This document shows, one piece after another, positions 1-5,890 of a stretch of 7,214 bases of DNA. The stretch comes from JBBSBL01 sp038251325 (lineage in GTDB: Bacteria > Actinomycetota > Thermoleophilia > Solirubrobacterales > Solirubrobacteraceae). The notes beneath the pieces were generated by a model, which was given only the letters and a program-made list of their open reading frames with translations, was not told the DNA's origin and did no database searches. The stretch covers positions 1 through 7,214 of the forward strand of contig JBBSBL010000094.1 in the NCBI GenBank assembly GCA_038251325.1, written 5' to 3'. Every line of letters begins with the position of its first letter. Within the stretch, counting starts at the first letter, position 1. Position numbers and translations under genes: made by a program.

Positions 1-1
1 C

Positions 2-139
2 CACCCCCGGCCCGAGGCGGCGATCTGCGACGGCCCGCAGGCCCTGCCGACCGCCGGGTTCGCCGCCTACGCCGCCAAGCTCGAGCAGGTCGCGATGGTC
101 GTCGGCAAGTCGCGCCGGCGCGACGCGGCGGCCGCTTAG
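2..139 (+). CDS. aroF: 3-deoxy-7-phosphoheptulonate (DAHP) synthase, C-terminal fragment
   Basis: Only the last 45 codons and the TAG stop are present; the gene begins upstream of the window. The fragment opens with HPRPEAAICDGPQAL. This matches the conserved tail of type I DAHP synthases of the AroF/AroG-KDO8P-like group, where a 'HP-P-A-SDGPQSL' segment closes the last strand of the TIM barrel and is followed by one helix. Here that helix runs to an Arg/Ala-rich end. The enzyme condenses phosphoenolpyruvate and erythrose 4-phosphate in the first step of the shikimate pathway, in the cytoplasm. Its stop lies 14 bases before tyrA, and tyrA and aroA follow on the same strand, which strongly supports an aromatic amino acid operon. 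Whether an N-terminal regulatory domain exists cannot be seen. The family call rests on a short segment plus context. Confidence 0.72.
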   Translation, partial: HPRPEAAICDGPQALPTAGFAAYAAKLEQVAMVVGKSRRRDAAAA

Positions 140-153
140 GGCGCCGGCCCGGC

Positions 154-1224
154 GTGCGGCTCGCGGTCCTCGGCGTCGGCCTGATCGGCGGCTCGGTCGC
201 GCTCGCGGCGCGCGAGCGCACCGGGGCGGAGGTCCGCGGCTGGGACCCGGACGCGGGCGCGCTCGCGACCGCGGTGCGGCGGGAGGCGCTCGACCGCGCG
301 GCCGGGTCGGTCGCCGAGGCGGTCGCTGGCGCCGAGATCGTCGTGGTGGCCAGCCCGGTCGGCGCGCTGGGCGACACCGTCGGCGCCGCCCTGGGCGCCG
401 CAGGCCCCGACTCGGTGGTCACCGACGTCGGCTCGACCAAGCGGGCGGTGGTCGCCGCGCACGACGATCCGCGCTTCGTCGGCGGACACCCGCTCGCGGG
501 CGCCGAGACGGCGGGGGTCGAGCACGCCCGTGCCGATCTCTTCGAGGGCGCCACCTGGTACCTCACCCCGACGACGACCACCGCCGGGGTCGGGCTCGAG
601 CGGCTCTACCGCTTCCTGGGCGGCCTGGGCGCCCGTCCGCAGGCGATCGACGCCGCGACGCACGACGCGATCCTGGCCGGCGTCTCCCATCTGCCCCACG
701 TGCTGGCCAACGTTCTCGTCGCCCAGGTGGCCGGCGGGCTCGCCGCGGAGGGCGAGCGGCTCCCGGCCACGGGCCCGAGCTTCCGCGACGCGACCCGCGT
801 GGCCGGGGCGAGCAGCGCGATCTGGACCGACATCTACCTCTCCAACCGCGACGCGCTCGTCGGCCAGATCGACGAGGCCACGGCCCGCCTCGCGGCGGTG
901 CGGGCGGCCCTGGCCGCGGGGGACGCGGACGCCGTGCGCGAGTGGAACGAGGCGGCCGGCGCGGACCGCCGACGCCTGCTGGAGGGGCAGCTCGCGGGCG
1001 GCCCCGTCCACGAGCTGCGGGTCTCGGTCCCCAACCGGCCCGGCGTGATCGCCGAGATCGCGCTCGCGCTCGGCCGCGCCGGGGTGAACATCACCGACAT
1101 GGCCCTCTACCCGGCGCCCGACGCGAGCGAGGGCCGGGTCGCGCTGTGGATCGCCGGCGACGCGCCCGCGCAGCGCGCGCTCGAGGTCCTCGACGCGTCC
1201 GGCCTGCGGGCGGCCCGAGCGTGA
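154..1224 (+). CDS. tyrA: Prephenate dehydrogenase with C-terminal ACT domain
   Basis: This 356-residue protein carries out NAD-dependent oxidative decarboxylation of prephenate to 4-hydroxyphenylpyruvate, the tyrosine branch. The Rossmann motif GVGLIGGS is at residues 7-14. D31, at the end of the second strand (RGWD), favours NAD+ over NADP+. The family motif GGHPLAG is at 110-116, and SHLPH is at 178-182, whose histidines belong to the substrate pocket region. The all-alpha dimerisation part ends near residue 284. An ACT domain follows (about 285-353; VSVPNRPGVIAEIA, then NITDM), as in Bacillus-type TyrA, where it binds an amino acid effector. Tyrosine feedback is therefore likely but inferred. 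Length is normal for the TyrA-ACT architecture. The GTG start is chosen because it begins directly at the first strand of the fold; a weak AGGG lies about 12 bases upstream. Arogenate rather than prephenate as substrate cannot be excluded from sequence. Confidence 0.95.
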   Translation: MRLAVLGVGLIGGSVALAARERTGAEVRGWDPDAGALATAVRREALDRAAGSVAEAVAGAEIVVVASPVGALGDTVGAALGAAGPDSVVTDVGSTKRAVVAAHDDPRFVGGHPLAGAETAGVEHARADLFEGATWYLTPTTTTAGVGLERLYRFLGGLGARPQAIDAATHDAILAGVSHLPHVLANVLVAQVAGGLAAEGERLPATGPSFRDATRVAGASSAIWTDIYLSNRDALVGQIDEATARLAAVRAALAAGDADAVREWNEAAGADRRRLLEGQLAGGPVHELRVSVPNRPGVIAEIALALGRAGVNITDMALYPAPDASEGRVALWIAGDAPAQRALEVLDASGLRAARA

Positions 1225-2519
1225 AGGCGCGCTTCGAGCCGGCCCGGCGACTGCGCGGCACGGTCGACGCCCCGCCGGACAAGTCGATCTCCCACCGGGC
1301 GGCGCTGCTGGCGGCGATGACCTCCGAGCCGGTGGTGCTCCGCGGCTACCTCGACAGCGCCGACACGAACGCGACCGCCGACGCGCTGCGGGCGATCGGC
1401 GCCGTGATCGAGGCCCGGCCCGACGAGCTGCTTGTCCGCGGGACCGGCCTGCGCGGCCCCGAGGAGACCGGCGAGACGATCGACGTCGGCAACAGCGGGA
1501 CGCTCATGCGCCTGCTCCCAGGGTGGCTCGCGGGCCTCGAGGGCACCTCGTGGCGCCTGGACGGCGACGCCTCCATCCGCCGCCGCCCGGTGGATCGCAT
1601 CGCCGAGCCGCTGGAGCGGATGGGCGCCCGGATCGAGGCGCGGAAGGATCGCTTTCCTCCCTTCACGGTCCATGGGGCGGCACTGCGCCCGATCGAGTAC
1701 GTCCTGCCGGTGGCCAGCGCCCAGGTGAAGTCCTGCGTACTGGTCGCGGGGCTGCTCACCAACGCCGACACGGTGGTCGTCGAGTCCCGGCCGAGCCGCG
1801 ACCACACCGAGCGGATGCTGCGCCGCGCCGGCGTCGCCGTCGCACGCGAGGGCGAGCGGATCACGATCCGCGCCGTCGACGAGCTCGAGCTCGACGAGAT
1901 CCTCATCCCGGGCGACCCCTCCTCCGCCGCCTTCCACGTGGCGGCGGCACTGCTCGTCCCCGGCTCCGAGGTCACGGTCCGCGACGTCGGGGTGAACTGG
2001 ACGCGCACGGGGTTCCTGCGCATCGCCGAGCGCATGGGCGCACGGATCGAGGGCGGGCTGGAGACGGAGGAGGCGGCCAGCGCGGAGCGCGAGCCGACCT
2101 CCGACCTCGTGATCCGCCATGGCGCATTGCAGGGGACGACGGTGGAGGCCGACGAGGTGCCGCTGGCGATCGACGAGCTCCCGCTCGTCGCGCTGCTCGG
2201 CGCCTTCGCGGAGGGGGAGACGGTGGTCCGCGGCGCCGGGGAGCTGCGGCTGAAGGAGAGCGACCGGATCGCCGCCGTGGTCGATGGCCTCGCGGGGCTG
2301 GGCGCGGACATCGAGGCGACCCCTGACGGCTTCGTCGTGCGCGGCGGGGGCGGCCTGCGGGGTGGCGCGATGGCGGCAGGCGGGGACCACCGGATGGCGA
2401 TGCTCGGCGCGGTGGCCGGCCTCGCATCGGCCGAGGGCGTCGAGGTCGACGGCGTCGAGGCCGCCGCAGTCTCGTACCCCGGCTTCACCGACGATCTCGC
2501 TGTGCTCCAGCGCCGTTAG
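1221..2519 (+). CDS. aroA: 3-phosphoshikimate 1-carboxyvinyltransferase (EPSP synthase)
   Basis: This 432-residue protein transfers the enolpyruvyl group of PEP to shikimate 3-phosphate, the penultimate step to chorismate. Family signatures are intact: DKSISHR at residues 20-26 (catalytic Lys21), NSGTLMR at 91-97, KESDR at 345-349 and DHRMAM at 389-394. SAQVK (166-170), RDHTE (193-197) and NWTR (259-262) are the motifs of class II EPSP synthases (Agrobacterium CP4, Staphylococcus and Bacillus types) rather than the E. coli type. The start is the GTG whose first base is the last base before the tyrA TGA, giving a GTGA 4-base overlap and implying translational coupling. An in-frame ATG at 942 would add about 90 residues of out-of-frame tyrA sequence and was rejected. 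An Arg-rich upstream SD is not evident. The stop TAG falls 12 bases before cmk. Confidence 0.96.
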   Translation: MKARFEPARRLRGTVDAPPDKSISHRAALLAAMTSEPVVLRGYLDSADTNATADALRAIGAVIEARPDELLVRGTGLRGPEETGETIDVGNSGTLMRLLPGWLAGLEGTSWRLDGDASIRRRPVDRIAEPLERMGARIEARKDRFPPFTVHGAALRPIEYVLPVASAQVKSCVLVAGLLTNADTVVVESRPSRDHTERMLRRAGVAVAREGERITIRAVDELELDEILIPGDPSSAAFHVAAALLVPGSEVTVRDVGVNWTRTGFLRIAERMGARIEGGLETEEAASAEREPTSDLVIRHGALQGTTVEADEVPLAIDELPLVALLGAFAEGETVVRGAGELRLKESDRIAAVVDGLAGLGADIEATPDGFVVRGGGGLRGGAMAAGGDHRMAMLGAVAGLASAEGVEVDGVEAAAVSYPGFTDDLAVLQRR

Positions 2520-2531
2520 ATTCCGCGCGCC

Positions 2532-3149
2532 ATGGTGATCGCCATCGACGGGCCGGCCGGAGCGGGGAAGTCCGCCGTCGCGCGGGCGGTGGCGGAGGCG
2601 CTCGGGTTCACCTACCTCGACACGGGCGCGATGTACCGCTGCGTCGGGGTCGCCGCCGCGCGGCGGGGCGTGCCCCCGGCGACCGCGGCACGCGAGGCCG
2701 GGATCGAGATCGGCGATCGCGTGCGGCTCGACGGCGAGGACGTGAGCGAGGCGATCCGCTCGCCGGCGGCGGCGGAGGCCGCCTCCCGCGCGGCCGCCGA
2801 CCCCGCGGTGCGCAAAGCCCTGGTGGCCCGGCAGCGCGCGATCGTCGCGAACGGCGACTGGGTGGCCGAGGGCCGCGACATCGCCACCGCCGTCGCGCCG
2901 GGCGCCGAGGTCAAGGTGTTCCTCACCGCGAGTCCACAGGAGCGCGCGCGGCGGCGCGCTGCCCAGATCGGCGCCGATCCCGCCACCGTCCTGGCCGAGC
3001 AGGCGATCCGCGACGAGCGGGACTCCACGCTCGGGCGCTCCGCGCTCGACCCCGCGCCGGGGGTGACGCCGCTCGACACGACCGGGCTCACGCTGGATGA
3101 GGTCGTGGCCCGGATCGCCGAGCTCGCGCGGGCCGCCCGACCCGCCTAG
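2532..3149 (+). CDS. cmk: Cytidylate kinase
   Basis: This 205-residue protein phosphorylates CMP and dCMP with ATP for nucleotide salvage and RNA turnover in the cytoplasm. The P-loop GPAGAGKS is at residues 7-14 and the CMP-site motif DTGAMYR at 30-36. GRDIAT is at 114-119, corresponding to the usual GRDIGT. The lid/CMP contact RDERD is at 160-164, followed by the usual tail with LDTTGLTLDEVV. Bacterial Cmk proteins are normally about 215-230 residues. This one is shorter mainly between residues 36 and 114, where the CMP-binding insert sits, although 'LDGEDVSEAIRSP' from that insert is present. The ATG is the only sensible start, at the first beta strand. There is no clear ribosome binding site in the 12 bases after aroA. 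cmk next to der is a common arrangement in Gram-positives and Actinobacteria. Confidence 0.95.
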   Translation: MVIAIDGPAGAGKSAVARAVAEALGFTYLDTGAMYRCVGVAAARRGVPPATAAREAGIEIGDRVRLDGEDVSEAIRSPAAAEAASRAAADPAVRKALVARQRAIVANGDWVAEGRDIATAVAPGAEVKVFLTASPQERARRRAAQIGADPATVLAEQAIRDERDSTLGRSALDPAPGVTPLDTTGLTLDEVVARIAELARAARPA

Positions 3150-3171
3150 ATGATCGATTCCAACCACCGGC

Positions 3172-3193
3172 GGGCGGCGCGCCGCGGCCGCCC
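3172..3193 (+). repeat. GC-only hairpin in the cmk-der gap
   Basis: GGGCGGC at 3172-3178 pairs with GCCGCCC at 3187-3193 around an 8-base loop. An overlapping perfect 12-base palindrome, GCGGCGCGCCGC, sits at 3174-3185. There is no T-run after it, so it is not a standard intrinsic terminator. It occupies the 70 bases between cmk and der together with a short A/T-richer patch at 3150-3164. In DNA this GC-rich such pairings arise by chance, so function is doubtful. Confidence 0.25.
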
Positions 3194-3207
3194 CGGAGCC
3201 GCGACGC

Positions 3208-3213
3208 CATACT
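3208..3213 (+). promoter_or_regulatory. Candidate -10 element for a leaderless der transcript
   Basis: CATACT matches four of six positions of TATAAT and ends 6 bases before the der ATG, so transcription would begin at about the A of the start codon. It stands out because the preceding 45 bases are almost pure G/C. No TTG-type -35 is visible at 16-18 bases upstream, so this is a tentative call. der could still be read through from cmk. Confidence 0.3.
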
Positions 3214-3219
3214 CATCCG

Positions 3220-4587
3220 ATGGCCAAGGTCGCCGTCGTCGGCTATCCGAACGTGGGGAAGTCCTCGCTCGTCAACCGCCTGAGCGGCACGCGCGAGGCG
3301 GTCGTCCATGCCGCCCCGGGGGTGACCCGCGACCGCAAGGAGGTCCCCGCGGAGTGGAACGGGCGGACCTTCGGGCTGATCGACACCGGTGGCGTGGACC
3401 TCGCCGACGGCGCGGAGCTCGCGCGCCTCATCCGCGAGCAGGCCCGCGCCGCGCTCGCCGACGCCGAGATCGCGATGCTCGTCGTCGACGCCCGCGCCGG
3501 GTTGCGCCCCGGGGACGAGGAGATGGCCGACATCCTCCGGCGGGCCGGGCGCCCCGTGATCGTGGCGGCGAACAAGTGCGACGGCGTCCGCGACCTGCCG
3601 CTCGCCGCGGAGTTCCACCGCCTCGGGTTCGGCGAGCCGGTGCCCGTCTCCGCGGCCCAGGGGCTCGGCACGGGCGACCTGCTCGACCGCGTCACGGCGC
3701 TCCTTCCCGCCGAGGAGGACGCCACCGAGGACGACGCGGTGCGGCTCGCGCTGCTCGGGCGCCCGAACGTCGGCAAGTCTTCGCTGGTGAACCGCCTGCT
3801 GGGCGAGGAACGGGTGATCGTCGCGCCCGAGGCGGGCACGACGCGCGACGCGATCGACCTCCCGCTCGAGCTCGCGCCCGGCCTCGCCGGCGGCGAGGCG
3901 CGGAGCCTGATCCTCGTCGACACCGCCGGCCTGCGCCGCCAGGCCAAGGTGGGTGAGTCGCTGGAGTACTACACCGCGCTGCGCTCGCGCCGCGCTGCGG
4001 CCCGCGCCGCGGTCGCGCTCGTCGTCTGCGACGCGACCGCCGGGGTCACCGCCCAGGACCTGCGCATCGCCGAGCTGGCCATGCAGGAGGGTTGCGCGAC
4101 CGCGCTCGCGCTCAACAAGTGGGACCTGACCGCCGGAGAGGACGGCGCGTCCGTGGACCTGGAGCACGAGCGCGCCGTCGTGGCCCGCAAGCTGCGCCTG
4201 CGCCCCCGCGTGCTGACCGCCAGCGCCCTGACCGGCCGCCACGTCGCCCGCCTGCTCGTCGAGGTCCTGGCGCTCGCCGACCGGGCCGGCCACCGCATCC
4301 CCACCTCCCAGCTCAACCGGTTCCTCGGCGACCTCGTCGCCGCGCGCCAGCCGCCGGCGCGCCACGGCAGCCGGCTCAAGCTCCTCTACATGAGCCAGAC
4401 CGGGACCCGGCCGCCGCGCTTCTCCGTCCAGGTCAACAGCCGCCGCCGCGTCACCCGCGACTACCTCTACTTCCTCGAGAACCGCCTGCGCGATCGATTC
4501 CACCTCGAGGGCATCCCGCTGATCATCGACGTCGTCGAGCGCTCCGAGCGCCGGGGGGAGCGGCACGCCGGCGCCCGGCGTCGCTAA
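3220..4587 (+). CDS. der: Ribosome biogenesis GTPase Der (EngA)
   Basis: This 455-residue protein has two consecutive Era-like GTPase domains followed by a KH-like domain, the architecture unique to Der. Domain 1 has G1 GYPNVGKS at residues 8-15, the DTGG switch II motif, and NKCD at 118-121. Domain 2 has G1 GRPNVGKS at 180-187, DTAG at 234-237 and NKWD at 299-302. An acidic linker (PAEEDATEDD) joins the two domains. The C-terminal part, about 350-455, includes RPPRFSVQVN and ends in a basic Arg-rich tail. The family acts in late assembly of the 50S ribosomal subunit. Both P-loops read GKSS instead of the more usual GKST, which is a tolerated variant. The start ATG begins the first strand directly. 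It has no SD at normal distance, but a CATACT hexamer ends 6 bases before it. Confidence 0.98.
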   Translation: MAKVAVVGYPNVGKSSLVNRLSGTREAVVHAAPGVTRDRKEVPAEWNGRTFGLIDTGGVDLADGAELARLIREQARAALADAEIAMLVVDARAGLRPGDEEMADILRRAGRPVIVAANKCDGVRDLPLAAEFHRLGFGEPVPVSAAQGLGTGDLLDRVTALLPAEEDATEDDAVRLALLGRPNVGKSSLVNRLLGEERVIVAPEAGTTRDAIDLPLELAPGLAGGEARSLILVDTAGLRRQAKVGESLEYYTALRSRRAAARAAVALVVCDATAGVTAQDLRIAELAMQEGCATALALNKWDLTAGEDGASVDLEHERAVVARKLRLRPRVLTASALTGRHVARLLVEVLALADRAGHRIPTSQLNRFLGDLVAARQPPARHGSRLKLLYMSQTGTRPPRFSVQVNSRRRVTRDYLYFLENRLRDRFHLEGIPLIIDVVERSERRGERHAGARRR

Positions 4588-4667
4588 CCTCCCCGCTCGC
4601 CGATCGCCTCATCGCCGTTTTCCGATCGGCATTGGTTCCTTTCGACTCCCGGAGCAGCCTCTCTTCC
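4588..4667 (+). promoter_or_regulatory. Probable metK promoter/leader region
   Basis: This 80-base gap between der and metK has a marked run of A/T at about 4616-4645, which contrasts with the rest of the window. That composition suggests a promoter or untranslated leader for metK. I cannot assign a convincing -35/-10 pair; TTGGTT at 4632-4637 is a possible -35 element, but the matching -10 is poor. GGAG at 4651-4654 is a candidate SD, 13 bases from the ATG. The gap is too short to hold a known SAM riboswitch plus expression platform. Confidence 0.4.
4599..4630. repeat. Inverted repeat in the metK leader
   Basis: GCCGATCG at 4599-4606 is the exact reverse complement of CGATCGGC at 4623-4630, with 16 bases between. 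Each arm contains the palindrome CGATCG; the second is extended to CCGATCGG at 4622-4629. The palindrome centres are 22 bases apart, about two helical turns. It lies between the der stop and the metK start in the least GC-rich stretch of the window. It could be an RNA stem (attenuator or weak terminator; the bases after it, ATTGGTTCCTTT, are T-rich but not a clean T-tract) or a double-stranded operator. Function is unproven. Confidence 0.35.
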
Positions 4668-5879
4668 ATGAGCACCACCGACCGCGAGTACCTGTTCACG
4701 TCCGAGTCCGTGACCGAGGGCCACCCCGACAAGGTCGCCGACCAGATCTCCGACGGGGTGCTCGACGCCGTCATGGCCGACGACCCGAAGGGCCGCGTGG
4801 CCTGCGAGACGCTGGTCAACACCGGCCTGGTGGTCGTCTCCGGGGAGATCTCCACCTCGACCTACGTCGACATCCAGGAGATCGCGCGCCAGACGATCCG
4901 CAAGATCGGCTACATCGATGGCAACCTCGGCTTCTCGGCCGACTCGGTCGCCGTGCTCAACGCGATCGACAAGCAGTCGGCCGACATCGCCCAGGGCGTC
5001 GACGAGGCGCACGAGAAGCGCACCGACCCCAGCGACGACGACGAGCTCGACCAGGCCGGCGCGGGCGACCAGGGCATGATGTTCGGCTACGCGACGAACG
5101 AGACGGCGGAGCTCATGCCGCTGCCGATCGCCCTCGCCCACCAGCTCGCCCGGCGTCTGACCGACATCCGCAAGGCCGGCGAGGTCGGCTACCTGCGCCC
5201 CGACGGCAAGACCCAGGTCTCGGTCCGCTACGTCGACGAGCGCCCGGTGGCGATCGAGAAGCTGCTGATCTCCACCCAGCACGCCGAGGAGGCGACCCAG
5301 AAGCTCATCGAGGAGGATCTCTGGGAGCACGTCGTCGAGCCGGTGCTGCCCCGCGACCTCTACGACGCCGGCGCGCTGCGGCGCGAGTTCCTCGTCAACC
5401 CCACGGGCCGGTTCGTCATCGGCGGCCCGGTGGGCGACGCCGGGCTTACCGGGCGCAAGATCATCGTCGACACCTACGGCGGCAAGGCCCGCCACGGCGG
5501 CGGGGCGTTCTCCGGGAAGGACCCGTCGAAGGTCGACCGCTCGGCCGCCTACGCCGCCCGCTACGTGGCGAAGAACCTCGTCGCCGCCGGGCTGGCCGAC
5601 CGGGCCGAGGTGCAGGTCGCCTACGCGATCGGCGTCGCCCATCCGGTCTCGGTGATGGTCGAGACCTTCGGGACCGAGAAGGTCGGCCGCTCCGTGATCC
5701 ACGAGCTCGTCTCCCGGCACTTCGACCTGCGGCCGGGCGCCTTCCGCAGCTACCTGGACCTCCACCGGCCGATCTACCAGAAGACTGCGGCGTACGGCCA
5801 CTTCGGCCGCGAGGACGCCGACTTCACCTGGGAGCGGACCGACAAGGCCGACGCCCTGCGGAGCGACGCGGGGCTGTAG
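4668..5879 (+). CDS. metK: S-adenosylmethionine synthetase
   Basis: This 403-residue protein makes S-adenosylmethionine from methionine and ATP in the cytoplasm, with release of phosphate and diphosphate. All landmarks are present: the N-terminal FTSESVTEGHPDK with HPDK at residues 19-22, signature 1 GAGDQGMMFGYA at 131-142, the DTYGG loop at 268-272, and signature 2 GGGAFSGKD at 277-285. The C-terminal DLRPGAF is also seen; the last residue is more commonly Ile. Length is typical (about 385-405). The open frame runs upstream to 4092, but that part is der read out of frame. The ATG at 4668 puts the conserved 'EYLFTSESV' eight residues into the protein, as in other actinobacterial MetK. A GGAG lies 13 bases before the ATG, somewhat far for an SD. 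The gene ends 11 bases before the convergent stop of the next gene. metK near priA is a known actinobacterial neighbourhood. Confidence 0.98.
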   Translation: MSTTDREYLFTSESVTEGHPDKVADQISDGVLDAVMADDPKGRVACETLVNTGLVVVSGEISTSTYVDIQEIARQTIRKIGYIDGNLGFSADSVAVLNAIDKQSADIAQGVDEAHEKRTDPSDDDELDQAGAGDQGMMFGYATNETAELMPLPIALAHQLARRLTDIRKAGEVGYLRPDGKTQVSVRYVDERPVAIEKLLISTQHAEEATQKLIEEDLWEHVVEPVLPRDLYDAGALRREFLVNPTGRFVIGGPVGDAGLTGRKIIVDTYGGKARHGGGAFSGKDPSKVDRSAAYAARYVAKNLVAAGLADRAEVQVAYAIGVAHPVSVMVETFGTEKVGRSVIHELVSRHFDLRPGAFRSYLDLHRPIYQKTAAYGHFGREDADFTWERTDKADALRSDAGL

Positions 5880-5890
5880 GCCAGGGGTCG

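Noticed and set aside
942..1220. Possible N-terminal extension of AroA from the ATG at 942, giving a fused protein of 525 residues.
   Set aside because: The added part is the tyrA ACT region read in another frame and is Arg/Gly/Pro-rich. EPSP synthase homology starts right at the GTG at 1221.
1107..3167. A 686-codon open frame on the minus strand opposite aroA and cmk, and similar long minus-strand frames at 3088-4566 and 4584-6638.
   Set aside because: Stop codons are rare in every frame of DNA this GC-rich. The translations are low-complexity Arg/Gly/Ala/Asp strings with no recognisable domain and lie opposite genes with clear motifs.
3152..4502. The 11-base string GATCGATTCCA occurring at 3152-3162 and again inside der at 4492-4502.
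   Set aside because: The second copy encodes conserved Der residues, and two copies of 11 bases 1.3 kb apart give no evidence of a mobile or regulatory repeat.
4092..4667. Possible N-terminal extension of MetK starting inside der.
   Set aside because: It overlaps the Der C-terminal domain out of frame and has shadow-frame composition. The MetK family begins just before the FTSESVTEGHPDK segment, consistent with the ATG at 4668.
4588..4667. A SAM riboswitch in front of metK.
   Set aside because: Only 80 bases are available, and I see none of the multi-helix core expected of known SAM riboswitch classes, only one 8-base inverted repeat.
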